Translations under genes and position numbers: made by a program
Notes under the pieces: model-generated
Seen by the model: the letters and a program-made list of their open reading frames with translations, nothing else
Database searches by the model: none
Told to the model about the DNA's origin: nothing
Assembly (NCBI GenBank): GCA_017163975.1
Contig: JAFFSR010000239.1
Location: 2,294,001-2,358,000, forward strand
Length of the DNA stretch: 64,000 nt
DNA from: Anastatus disparis
Lineage: Eukaryota; Arthropoda; Insecta; Hymenoptera; Eupelmidae
Direction: 5' to 3'
Shown here: one piece after another, positions 45,201 to 56,569 of the stretch
How positions within the stretch are numbered: position 1 is the first letter of the stretch
How the letters are laid out: every line of letters starts with the position of its first letter

Positions 45201-48200
45201 GATTGATTGATTGATACTTTTATTTCAGGCCATGGGGTTCAACCCCGTATGGCCCATACGTAATTACAAATTATATACACAATATGTAAAAGATTATAAG
45301 ATAAGCATATTAGATAATTATTTTATATGACTCGATATAAAGCAAAATAGAAATTATTCTATAATTAGATTACTATTATAAGTAGACAATTAAGTTTATC
45401 ACATAAAGATGAAAGTAAAGTAATTAAATTTGAAATATAGGTCAACACTAAATCTATGTAACATTTTTACCATTGTCACTTTCGTATCAGCACAAAAAGC
45501 AACCATTAAGGACTACATTTTAAAACTGTAGTAGAGCATAGCTTGAATACATAGACAACGCTCTTCAAGCATCCAACGTGCCATGCCACTCAGTGCGCTC
45601 ATCATTAAGGAACTTGCTCATTAGTCTCGTTTTAACAACCCAGGTCAACCCAGCTCCAAAACCAGGAAATAGATTGACATTATTATTTATGAAGTTAGAT
45701 GCTGTGGAGACAAAAGAATTTAACATCGCAGCAGTGCGTACAACCGGGCAAATGAGCATTCTCGCAGGAAGTCTATTTGATGACCTAACCTCTGTATCTA
45801 CGTTTGCACGGAGGAACTTGGAAGCTAAATATGGTGGATTTTGATAAGACACAATAGCATGGGCTAGTGCCATTTTAAAGTAGAGCCGCCTATTTTTAAC
45901 CTATATCCAACCAAGTTCAAGGCGAAAAGGAGTGACCCTATCCTGTCTCCCAATATTACCGAATACGAATCTGACACACGCATTAAGCGCACGATGAAGT
46001 TTAAGATTCAGAGTTTGAGGAAGATCATCATAAACCAGACAACAGTAGTCAAGAATCGGGAAGATTAACGCCTCAACCAGTTCCTTCCTAACCTTTCTGG
46101 ATAATGCATGTCTATGAAACTTAAGAGACTGCAGAGTACCAAAGATTCGACCAACTATCGAGTTAACTTGTCTGTTCCAGTTTAATGTACTGGTAATCCA
46201 GACTCCCAAGTTTTTAACGATATCTGTGTAAGGAATGGACACACCATTTAGAAGAATAGGTGGGCATGACAGTCGATCAATTCTAGCCATAAATTATTCA
46301 CTGCCCAAGAACATAGCCTGCATCTTGGTAGGATTCAAAGTGAGTTCATTGTCATTCGCCCACTTGACCACAGCAGCAACCTCATGGTTCACGAGGTCAA
46401 TCTCCTTCTTCAAATTTGCCGGTGGAAACAAGTGATAAAGCTGGAGATCGTCAGCAAAAAGAATATGTTTAACCTTATTCAGGCTCAAAGAAAGATCATT
46501 GATGAATATTGAGAACAATAATGGACCAAGAACACTACCCTGTGGCACACCAGCCGAACACGTGATCCAATCCCCAATTTGGTTCTCTAGATCAGGAACA
46601 GAGTAGTATCTATTCCTTAAATAAGACGCAAACCAGCGTATAACCGTATCTGAGGAATTAAGAGAACGAATTTTGTGAAGAAGACGCAAATGAGGTACTG
46701 TGTCAAAGGCTTTTGAAAAGTCAAATAAGAGTAGTACAGTTATCATTCTCTTGTCGATCGCAAGACGGACATCTTCCAAAAGCTTTAAGAGTGCTTTCTG
46801 AGTGCTATCTGATCTTCGAAAACCTGTCTGGAGAGAATCAAGCAGGTCATTTCTCTCTATATGAGCATACATTTGTGAATGAACAACCCTTTCGAGAACC
46901 TTAGAAATTTCACAAAGCTTAGCAATAGGTCGTGTCTGAGAGGGAGAGTCAATTTTATTTGACTTAGCCAACGGCAGAAGAAATGCTCTTTTCCAAGCAT
47001 CGGGAAATATACCAGATGACAAAGACAGGTTCACAATTGAGTTTAGGTGTGGAGATAAAGAATCCTGAAAGATTTTCAACATATCAGTCGCAAGATCATC
47101 AGGGCCTACTGCTTTAGATGAAGCAAGACGTAAAAAAGAGTCAGTCACAGAGCAGTCAACCTCTGCGAACTCAAAGACAGGTAGGTCGTTGCGTATTGGT
47201 ACAGCAAGAACTTCATTAATCTCGCTGTCTGAGCGAGCCGTTGATGATGACGAGACCGATGTATAATGAGTCAGAAGTGTTTTAGATGAGAAATACTGTA
47301 GTGGTGAGGGAAGAATCTTACTAGAGAGCCCAATTTTACGTAGTGTTATCCATCTATTTGAAGATGAGTTCAACGAGTTAGACAATCGATTAGATATGTA
47401 TTCGTTTTTAGCCGTGTCAAGGGCATTAGAGACCTCACCACGAAGTCTTCGATAGTGAGCTAAAGATAGCATAGAACCAGAGCGAACAGCTGAACGATAT
47501 GCTCTATCACGATCCTTCATTTTAGCACGAATATCAGAAGTTACCCAGGGTTTTTTCTTAATCATTAGATTACGAGATTTAAGAGGTACACTCTTATCTA
47601 ACGACGAAACAAGGACAGAAGACAAATCATTTACCAGACCATTAATGAGTTCATTTTTTGAACCAGAAGTCGCATGGCTCATTTGCGATTTTAGTAAGAG
47701 ATTACGTGAAATATTTTCATTTAAGCTAACACGATTTAAATTAGAAAAGTTTCTATAGAAAATTTTTCTCGTTGTATTTGGTGGTTTATATGCTCTAAAT
47801 GTGATTGAAATAAGATCATGACCTGCAATAAAAGGTGCTGATGTTTTGCTATATGATAACAGAGAGCTGTCATCATTGATGATGAATAAATCAATCAATG
47901 TATGGGAAGAATAATCAGAAGTTAAAGTGTGATGAGTGGGTTCAGATGGAACCACATAAAGAGCCAACGAATCAATAGCTGAGTGAAAAGTGTCAGCAGA
48001 GTAACTATTAGTTAACAAATTTATATTAAAATCACCAATTATGACAACATTTTTATAAGAAGGTAAATATGTAGAAAGTAAATTAAGAAATTCCTCAGGA
48101 AAAATCGCCTTTGGACGTAAGTAAACCACTGCAAATAAGAGTTTTTCCATGCCAAAAGATATCTCAGCTATAATATACTCTGCAGTGTTATTAAAGACCG

Positions 48201-48603
48201 GGTCTGATTGTGCTAAAATATTGACCTTAAAAAAACCACGAGCATAAAACCCTACTCCACCACCTGATTTGCCCATTCTATCTAACCTAAAGAAGTTGTA
48301 GTGATCTATAGAGATCACGGAGCTATCATCGAGCTCTGTTAAGAATGTTTCAGTAACTGCAAAAATATCAGTTTTATTCGACGTAATGTGCTTTTCAATA
48401 ACTGAGAAATGAGTCCTAATTCTATTGACATTGGCATGTGAAATAACAAGGTTATGTGGAAAATCAGAATTATAATGGATTGAGGAATTGTGACTATTAT
48501 CAGAAATGCAGTGCAGAGATAAAATGGAAGAATTTGGACTTAATTTAGAACATGTGCTGTTAGAACAGCGGTTTACTGATGCATTTAAAGAGGTAAGTGC
48601 TCT
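45201..48603 (-). mobile_element. 5'-truncated non-LTR retrotransposon (LINE)
   Basis: Minus strand. The 3' end is marked by a GC-rich stretch (gggttgaaccccatggcc) and a (caat)n tail at 45214-45201. The 5' break is at about 48603, where the sequence changes to DNA matching 17917 onward (cttataaaacattaaaacct). Encodes endonuclease and reverse transcriptase. No RNase H is seen, so a CR1/Jockey-group element is likely. No clean target duplication was identified. Confidence 0.85.
45565..48603 (-). pseudogene. LINE ORF2: endonuclease and reverse transcriptase, two in-frame stops
   Basis: One frame runs from about 48603 to 45565. N-terminal APE-type endonuclease motifs: ISHANVNRIRTHFSVIEKHI, DIFAVTETFL, YLRPKA, IIGDFNINLL. 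Reverse transcriptase motifs: RPIAKLCEISKVLERVVHSQ, LQTGFRRSDSTQKALL, FDFSKAFDTVPH, GVPQGSVLGPLLFSIFINDL and the catalytic FADDLQLY. The frame is broken by TAA at 46296-46294 and TAG at 45903-45901, but reads on in the same frame after each (NGVSIPYTDIVKNLGVWI; KNRRLYFKMALAHAIV). The element is thus dead but young. The first 10 or so codons of the open frame come from flanking host DNA. Confidence 0.9.
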
Positions 48604-48675
48604 CTTATAAAACATTAAAACCTTAGATATCAATATAATGGACTGAAAACATGAAAATTAATGTGTTATTATTAC

Positions 48676-48760
48676 CTCTATGATTTTCTCTTCGATTAGT
48701 CTCTTTGTGTGATACGAATTATACTGAAAATTTTCACTTTTCATTGATTTTTCAACAAAT
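48676..48760 (-). promoter_or_regulatory. Orphan copy of the gene 2 first exon and promoter
   Basis: aaaatcatagag with donor GTAATAATA at 48675, as at 17989. Transcription from it would run leftward into the LINE, in the sense direction of the LINE frame. Confidence 0.55.
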
Positions 48761-48860
48761 TATGCATTATTACAGTTAGAAAACGTGATGAGGAATATTT
48801 TTAAAGCTTAAATAAAATTGTGACTACAAAACAAAGCTTCTTGCCAAATGCCAAAAGATT

Positions 48861-49595
48861 TTTTTCATCCCAGGCGGACGCATTCGGGTTTTTACGCGCA
48901 GAGAGTCCTCAATTGATAAATAGGTTAGATGCACGCTAGGAGCTCCTAGGCTGCAATAGCAGTCATTACTGCCCAGGAGTATATAAGCTCCTGGGTTGCA
49001 TTGACTTCATTATAACCCGGCAGCAACTTTTCTCTATCGTATTTCGACTTAAATCAAAAACAAAAGAATCAATAGTGCAAAACTGCAAGTTCAGCTGTAT
49101 TCGGTATTCAAGCTACAGCTTGTGCTACAGAATTTTATTACTTTAAAAAAATGGATATTTACAAAAAAAAAATAAAATTATAAAATTGCAATAATATTGT
49201 TAACTATGAATAATTTCAATAATGTTAACTTTATTATTTATTGTCGATGTTATTATTTTTATTTATTATTTCTTGTTAATTTTTTTATTCAATATCAAAA
49301 ATTAATAAATTCTAATAAAAAAGAGTACCATATGATTTTAATTTTATTATATAAACATAAAATTATTTGTAAAAAAACATCTGCACCTAAAAACCCTCAT
49401 GCGTCCTTGCCTGGGATGAAAAATTTTTTAAGCACCCTGGGCGAGCCTTGCGCGATGACGGGCTTCGGACGATATTTACATCGTGGGATAAAGCCTCGGC
49501 CGCTCGCTTCGCTCGCGCGCCTCGGCTTTATTATCCCACGATGTTAATATCGTCCTCAGGTCGTAATCGCGCAAGGCTCGCCCAAGGTACATAAA
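48861..49595. mobile_element. Insertion with nested inverted repeats, about 735 bp
   Basis: Absent at the partner site (aaaagattttatataatgc near 18180). The outer inverted pair tttttcatcccaggcggacg and gggttttta meets taaaaaccc and gcgtccttgcctgggatgaa near 49388-49430. A second, very strong hairpin fills 49438-49585 (gggcgagccttgcgcgat / atcgcgcaaggctcgccc; gggataaagcctcggc / gcctcggctttattatccca; apex cgctcgcttcgctcgcgc). The open frame at 49197-49547 crosses these and is not supported. Confidence 0.7.
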
Positions 49596-49954
49596 TAACT
49601 AATATAATGCAATATATTTATGACGTTGTACATCATTAAACTTTTTTCTTTTAACGTAAATACGATTGTACTTTTTGATCGATGCTTATTTTTGGTTATA
49701 AGATTTACAATCAAGTAGATAGTTTAAAGATAATAAATCATTTGATTTACATTACAATCGTAATCACAGATTGTAAATCAATGAGATATAATTTAAATTT
49801 ATTTCCAGTAAATAGCATTACTTCAGTTAGAATTAAGTAGTAAAAACAGGAGTGGCAGTCGTGGGGACTGGCCGACAGAAGCTATGCTTCCAGTATATAT
49901 ACATAGAAATTAGGAAGTGTGACATTTGCAAAATTATAATTAATTTTTTAGTGA

Positions 49955-50240
49955 AAACGTTATTTTTCATTCGATGTATTATGTATTTAAAAATATATTA
50001 ATAATGTAGTTTTTTATTAATATCAATTATTAAAAAAACATATATTTAGGTAAACGTAATTTTCGTCATGTGCATTATAAATAGAAAAATACAAAAAAAC
50101 GTTATTTTCCATTCGATGTATTATGTATTTAAAAATGTATTAATAATGTAGTTTTTTATTAATATCAATTATTAAAAAAACATATATTTAGGTAAACGTA
50201 ATTTTCGTCATGTGCATTGTAAACAGAAAAATACAAAAAT
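49955..50240. repeat. 141-bp tandem duplication
   Basis: cgttatttttcattcgatgt at about 49959 recurs at about 50100 and both continue through ggtaaacgtaattttcgtca and tgtgcatt. Nearly identical. Confidence 0.8.
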
Positions 50241-50488
50241 TTTATTAAATTTTATTAAATTTTCATTTTTTGTTATTAATGTAGTAATTAATAACAACTA
50301 TATAAATATACACATATTAATAAACGGAGGAAGATAATGAGAGAAAATAAAAAATTTCTTGCCAAAAAAATATATTAAGATTATAATATTATAAATACAA
50401 ACGCATATTTTCATACGTATACTAATTTTAAAATTTAAATTAAATAAATATTATTTACATAATTTATTTATTTAATCATCGTATTCTA

Positions 50489-50650
50489 CGTCTATCCTTC
50501 TCTGTCCGCCGGCTTTAAGAATTGACTCTCTCCCTCTCTCTTTCTTTTTCATAAAGAATAGAGAGGGTTGCGTCTATCCTTCTCCGTCCGCCGGCTTTAA
50601 GAATTGACTCTCTCCCTCTCTCTTTCTTTCTCTTATATGTATAAAGGTAG
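50489..50650. repeat. 81-bp tandem duplication with CT-rich tract
   Basis: tctatccttctctgtccgcc at 50492 recurs at about 50573, both followed by ggctttaagaattgactctc and ccctctctctttctt. The frames seen across this region on both strands are low-complexity and not supported as genes. Confidence 0.75.
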
Positions 50651-51104
50651 CCGCGAATGGAGGGGGCTATGTCTAGCCTTCTTTGCCGGTTACAACAAGC
50701 AGTCTCTTTTTCTTTATCTTTCTTATGCACATCCACTTGTGTATATACATGCATATTCTTAAGCGGAATGGGAGAGAGGGAAAGAAAGAAAGAGAAAAAA
50801 GAATGTTTGTATGTTGATAGCAATAATGGCATCCTGCGCCGTATTCGTTCATTCACGCTGGGTGACATTTGGGACTGTCGATTTTTATACATTTAGTGCC
50901 CCTGCCGTAACGTCGCGTAAGAAGCATAGCTTCAATATTCATTAAATTCAATTAATAAATAAGGGTACGTGCAACTGAATACAAAAATACTACTTTCATT
51001 TTATTTTTTAAGAAAAGTGTGATGAAAAAATATTAGTTTTTTAATTAAATGTATCATAACACATAAACCTTACACATGAATTTTGTCGATTTAAAATATG
51101 AAAC

Positions 51105-51215
51105 ACAAGTAATATTTTCTCTCTGACTTGTGGTTTCGTGCAGTAAAAGTTCACTATGATCCAAATAAAAATTTTCACTTTATGTTCTTCTTTAATAAGT
51201 TATGCATTATTTCAA
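51105..51215 (-). promoter_or_regulatory. Orphan, diverged first exon/promoter of the secreted-protein family
   Basis: tctgacttgtggtttcgtgc and aaaagttcactatgatccaa match 10110-10150 (cgacttgtggttttatgtga; agtttactgtgatctaaa). The donor motif is not preserved at the same place. No secreted-protein exon lies leftward. Confidence 0.5.
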
Positions 51216-51598
51216 TTTTAAGTTATACTTTCTGCTAATAAATACAAAAACTACGCAGTGGAGTTTATTAATTTCGCTTGAGAAACGGATGAGGGTCGAC
51301 AGAAGACGGGGATAAATGTTAAAAAAATTTTTTTCATTAATTATTTTTTTGAAAAATAAAAATCAAATATTGCTTGTTTTATAAAAATTAATCTTCTACA
51401 TCTTGAGATATTTTTTTATCGTTTTTAAACGCCCTCATCGTATTTTTCAAACGATTTGCTATAAATAGAGCAATGATTAATTTTTCAAAAGTAAAAGGTT
51501 TATCGAATATTAAACAGGATAAATTTTATCAAAAGGATTTTTAGAAATTAATATAATTTATTGGGATCCATTATAATTTCTTAGGAATTTTTTATCTT

Positions 51599-51689
51599 TT
51601 TATTGGTTTACTTTCTGATTATTTGTTTGTTGAAAATTTTCTTTTGTAATTGGTCATCTTCCTCAATCTTCATCCAAGGTTCTCAAGAC
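51599..51689 (-). other. Terminal exon of gene 4, homologous to Paip1 last exon
   Basis: Acceptor ttagag ends at 51690. In phase 2 it reads S-stop-EPWMKIEEDDQ, against SQEPWENDEEDD in Paip1. AATAAA at 51604-51599. Confidence 0.6.
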
Positions 51690-51912
51690 CTCTAAAAAAT
51701 AATTTGAAATGTAAATAGTTTGTATTGATTTTATTAAATAAAAATATTTTCTTATAAGTCTAGCTAAATGTTTGGCCAATCAAATTTCACAATGAGTCAT
51801 AGAATTAATTTAATCTTAAAATAATTTTTTAATTTAATAAAAAAGCAACTAATAAATAAACGTAGTATTCTTTTTTAGAAAAATAATAAAATTTTTTAAT
51901 TACTCACAGATT

Positions 51913-54075
51913 TTAACTACGTGTACATCTAGTGAAAGGATCGCCAGTATATCCAGATGGACACGAACAATCAGCTGCATGATTTCTGGCTTGACAAATT
52001 GCATTTGTTCCACAAGCATTGGTACAAGGATCGACGCATCTATTGGAGCGACAGGCTCTGTTTGATGCGCATTCAGAGCTGCCTAAAAATTTAAAATTTT
52101 TTTTCTTTTACAGATGCCAATGGTTAATATTTCAGTTTTTTCATATAGATCGCAAAAATATGACTTACAAGGAGAGTGCATTGCATTTGGGTCTTGGATT
52201 TTCTTCTAACTTAGGGATCTTTTTTCTTACATAAAATCATGAAAAAAGCCGCGTCCATTCGGTCCAATGCTCGATTTTTTCCGACTCAGTTTTGTCTGTT
52301 TTGTTGAAAAAATTGCATCTTCTTTATAGTTTTACAGTTTTCTATATACTTATTCTAGAAGGTTTTTACTGATTGCATATTAAAGTTGAAATTAAAACCT
52401 TTCGATTAAAAAAAAACGTGTCCAAAAAGCTCAAGTTGTTAAAAAGTTATGGGCGAATAAAAATAGCGCAAATATTTAGCTCAAAAAATGCATAGAAAAT
52501 AAATGCAACATTTTAGTCAGAAATTCATTTCAATTTTCATCCCTGCATAATTTTTTAACAACTTGAGCTTTTTGGACATTTTTTTTTTAATCGAAAGGTT
52601 TTAATCTCAACTTTAATATGCAATCAGTAAAAACCTTCTAGAATAAGTAGTTCGAAAACTGTAAAATTATAAAGCAGATGCAATTTTTTCAACAAAACAG
52701 ACAAAACTGCTCATAACTCGGAAAAAATCGAGCGTTGAACCGAATGGACGCGGCTTTTTTCGTGATTTTATGTAAGAAAAAAGATCCCAAAGCTAGAAAA
52801 AAATCCAAGACCCAAATGCAATGCATTCTCCTTGTTAGATTAATTTTATAATTAAGATATGTAGTTATACATATTTTTTGTCAATATAAAAATTAAAAAA
52901 ATTTTTATTAAAATTTTACCCATTAAAAGTAAGTAATTGAAGTGTTAATTGTACTTTTTTTAAATTTTATTTAACGTCGCTGTTTTCATGCTATCATTAC
53001 GATACTAAATTAGCGACGGAGGTCATTTCAGTGAGTATGTGAAAAAAGCACATATATAATATACAGTGGTGATTGTATCAATGGGTCACCGACAGCAGGA
53101 TTCGAACTCGGCTTCTCGAGATTATGAATTCATCACTTTAAAGGGGGGTACAAGTGAAATCTTGTTTTTCAATAAAAAAATGACGTTTTTAATTTTTAAC
53201 TTATAGCGCCTTCAACATAATCCATGCGTGATGTTGTTCAAAACCATCTAAAGAATCTATAAAAAAAATTTCAGCACGAAATATTAAAAACTGTGGGATT
53301 AGTAGTTTTTTAACTGTTGCCTCATTTACCTCTAAACCAAGCATCAATTAAAATACTACTAGTCCCACAGTTTTTAATATTTCGTGCTGAAAATTTTTTT
53401 ATAGATTTTTTAGATGGTTTTGAACAACATCACACATGGATTATGTTGTAGGTGCTATGAGTCAAAAATTAAAAATGAAAAACGTCATTTTTTTACTGAA
53501 AAACAAGATTTCACCTGTACCCCCTTTAACGAGTATGCCACTGACGAACTCTATATATGACAAATTGATAATCATAGTTGAGTTTTATTTAAAATCATAT
53601 AATTTTCGCGATCAACCAGTTTTACAAATAAATTTTTTTATTAATAAAAAAAAATTTATGTTAGTCATTATTTCCAATTATATTTTAGTTTGATAAAAAA
53701 TGATAACCAAATCAATATTTTATTTTATTGCCACAGCTATATTATTTTTAATTTCAAATTTTCACGCGTCGAAATTATTATTCGTAAATTTAGGATTATA
53801 AATAATAGATAACAATATCAAATTACAACTTTGTATCAATTATACATGTATTTAATGAAAATGAATATTGATAAACAAGCATATTGAATCCTTAGATTCT
53901 TCAATTGAAAATTTTTATATTCTTTCATTCGATAAATATATTATAAAGCTCGAATAGACATATTTAAATATAAAATAAAAAAAATATACTTACTTCGACA
54001 CTGAGTTTGACCGTTAGCATGTAGACAAATGGTAAAAAGTACAACAAGCAGAAGTGCTGTTTGCATTTGCTTCAT
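51913..54075 (-). CDS. Small secreted Dumpy/EGF-like cysteine-rich protein, gene 4
   Basis: Coding exons 54075-53994 and 52082-51913, phase 1, donor GTAAGT, acceptor tttttag. The product has 83 residues, with the same signal peptide as gene 3 (MKQMQTALLLVVLFTICLHA). The mature part has SECASNRACRSNRCVDPC, CGTNAICQARNHAADCSCPS, GYTGDPFTRC and ends in TRS. This is the copy closest to the Dumpy consensus (GDPFTRC). Eight cysteines precede the final one in the same spacing as genes 1 and 3. The stop is followed by aatct and donor GTGAGT leading to the terminal exon at 51689. Secreted; function unknown. Confidence 0.85.
52171..52831. mobile_element. Foldback element in gene 4 intron, 661 bp
   Basis: ggagagtgcattgcatttgg with gtcttggattttcttctaac pairs with tccaagacccaaatgcaatg and cattctcc. 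Further in, gaaaaaagccgcgtccattc pairs with gaatggacgcggcttttttc, and ttgcatcttc... with gcagatgcaattttttcaac. Different interior from the gene 3 foldback at the same site. Open frame at 52019-52234 crosses the arm and is not a gene. Confidence 0.8.
52965..53562 (-). mobile_element. SINE copy in gene 4 intron, split by a foldback MITE
   Basis: Same SINE as 31215-31425. Body and B box (gttcgaatcc) lie at 52965-53137, and the 5' tRNA-like end at 53530-53562. Confidence 0.7.
53142..53525. mobile_element. TTAA-flanked foldback MITE, 384 bp
   Basis: aggggggtacaagtgaaatc with ttgtttttca pairs with tgaaaaacaagatttcacct and gtaccccct. Inner arms tttcagcacgaaatattaaa / tttaatatttcgtgctgaaa. Flanked by TTAA (53138-53141, 53526-53529). 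The SINE in gene 3 (about 31397) has no insertion here. Confidence 0.85.
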
Positions 54076-55082
54076 GATTCGTTTATTTTTCAAACTTTTC
54101 TAAAAGATTAAAAATATTATTTGAAATTTAAGTCGAACAATTTTAATTTAAAATCAATAAATTACTAAAATTAATTCATAACGTTATTACAAAGTATTTA
54201 TAAAGCACGAGTTACAATAATTTTAGAATAAAAAATTGTCCAATGTTATTGTAATGTAAAATAAAACGTGTAAAAATATAATCTGTTTACACTAATAATT
54301 TAAATAAACTTTATTGAAAAAAATAAGACAATGACTATAATAAGCTTTTTATTGTAATAATATTTTGAAAAGTGAATAAAATATTCACGTAAATATTATT
54401 GAACAAAAATGATGATTACAATTGCCTTTTTATTATAATAATATTTTGAGAAGTGCATAAGATATTTATAAATTTTAATCTGAAAGGTAATTTTTTAAAA
54501 AAAATTTCATGATAATCTTAATAAATATAAGAATAGATTAATTTTGACGTTACAATTCACAAGGAGACAATTAAATTTTTAGACCAAAATTTTTCTGTTA
54601 GGGTGAGATATATTTTAATACATAGAATAATTAAGAAAGTTATGTGTTTCTGGTGAAAAGTATCATTTTCCATTGTCTTTGAAAAATCAGCGTTAATATT
54701 AAAGAGTAAAAAGCTTCAGTGAACATTTATAAATTCATTTTGCAATGCCCTCGTGAAAAGCTAAGATTAAATTATTTCGGTTATAAAAAAATCTAATAAA
54801 ATAAAGCTTATAATTTAAGAGCTTTATCTTAAAAAAATCTACCTTTTTTGTAATTAACAGTTACAAAATAATACGTGCCTCAAACAAGTAATCTAGTTAG
54901 CACATAAAAAAAATTTCAAAAAATTCAAATGAATTATCAGTATATCAGATGATATCATTAATAAACTCGAAAATCATAAAGTCTAAAGGCATTTAATTAG
55001 CAATAAAATACTATTACTAAAAAATTTATGTAAATTACCAAGTTGAAATACTCTACAGAAAATACTCATTAAATTAACTCAC

Positions 55083-55145
55083 CTGTAGAAATAACAAGAA
55101 TTAAGAGAATTGCCTCGATTAAAAAAATGTTCAAGTCTATATAAG
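55083..55145 (-). promoter_or_regulatory. Gene 4 first (noncoding) exon and TATA promoter
   Basis: TATATA at 55143-55138 on the minus strand, then about 30 bp to a probable start near 55113. The exon ends gttatttctacag with donor GTGAGTTAAT at 55082. The acceptor tcttttag is just ahead of the ATG exon. Gene 3 has catatag in place of tatatag. Confidence 0.65.
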
Positions 55146-56569
55146 TACGAACAGTTGATGAGCTAATAGCGACAACTGATAATTATCAACTGTAGTATCA
55201 GACAAATTTTTTATTAACTTTTTAACATTATTTGACTTTTTTTAAGCATTACATCATTGGAAATTCAGTTGGAACCAAGAGGTAAAACAAATTTCATTTA
55301 TATTAGCAAACAAAATTTAATTACATTTACTTAAAACGTAACTGTTTTTTTTTGACTGAAGTTTCGAGAGGATATTAACATTGAATAAACTAACAAATTG
55401 CTGTTATTTTAAATAAACATAATTGTAACAATAAAAGTGTTTATCAAACAAAAATTATGAAAGTAATTAGAAAGTTTGTATTTGCTATTTGCAGAATTTT
55501 TACTAACAAAAAATTTTGTTTCAAATGTAAAAACATAAGTATTACACAAAAGAAGTTTCAAACTACTATTTATTAAAAAAATTAGTACAATAAAGATAGA
55601 AAATTAAGGTAAGTATAATATACACGATAATATATTGCACATTGTGAATATGACAAAAATGTTAATTAAAACATTTTTAACACATATTAAAAAATCTTCA
55701 TGAAAAAAAGCGTTTATTAGAGATAATAACAATTTTTTGACGTTCAGTTCTAATAATTAAAACGGTATATTTAAAAAAAAATAATAATCATCAACGATGA
55801 TGCTGTTCATTCATAAAAAAGTAATTTTTTTCCGCCTAGTTACACATTATATTAACATGCAAATAAAATTGTTTAACAGCTTAGAAGCTTAAGATAAGTT
55901 TTACTGTTAAAATATTAGGAATTTTCGTTATCATTGAGATTTATTATAAATGTATACATTGTTTGATAATTTCTTTAAATATCTCAATGTTTATTATTTA
56001 TCAATAAAAATAACTTTTCATGTGATTTTTAAAGAGTCAAAGATTAACCTTTTTAAGAATAATTAGTTATTTCAAATAAAAAGTTATTACCTGAATTTTT
56101 TATGAAGCGAAATTAATGATCGAATTTTTCTATTTTGCATTTTAAAAGTTGTAAATTATTTTAATTGAACGAAAGGGTAATTTTCAGTGGTTTTTTATAA
56201 AATATTACCCAAATGAGAATATAGCAAGATTGCACATTATTAAACATCACAGGAATTTAGGAAAATTCAATTTTTATTTGAAAAGATCTGACAAGATTCT
56301 GTAATTTTAAATACAGAACAAAACATGCAAAAAAATTTTTGTACTTCAAAATAAAAAAAAGCATCTGTAAATTAGATTTTGGAATTCTAATGTTATTAAG
56401 TGAATCAATTAAACTTTTATGTAATTTTAAATTTTCAATTCTTCACGTCACTAATTGAATTTATATATCCATAAGTTTTCGTAGCTTCAAATTCGCACGT
56501 AATTCTAAACTTCACATTATTAATTGAACTTTTCGTATCTTACAAAAGTTTTGTAAAACACGTACTATT

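Larger units (their letters stand above)
48604..49835. repeat. Duplicate of the gene 2 upstream region (partner 17917-18420)
   Basis: Matches gene 2 first exon and upstream DNA on both sides of an insertion at about 48861-49595. It starts exactly at the LINE 5' break. Confidence 0.8.

Noticed and set aside
45578..46904. Plus-strand frames opposite the LINE
   Set aside because: Shadows of the reverse-transcriptase frame on the minus strand.
49197..49547. Open frame of 116 residues
   Set aside because: It runs from an AT-rich stretch into the GC-rich hairpin of an insertion. No conserved sequence.
50515..50896. Open frames of 125 and 79 residues on both strands
   Set aside because: They cover a CT/GA-rich tandem duplication and have low-complexity charged composition. 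No motif is recognisable.
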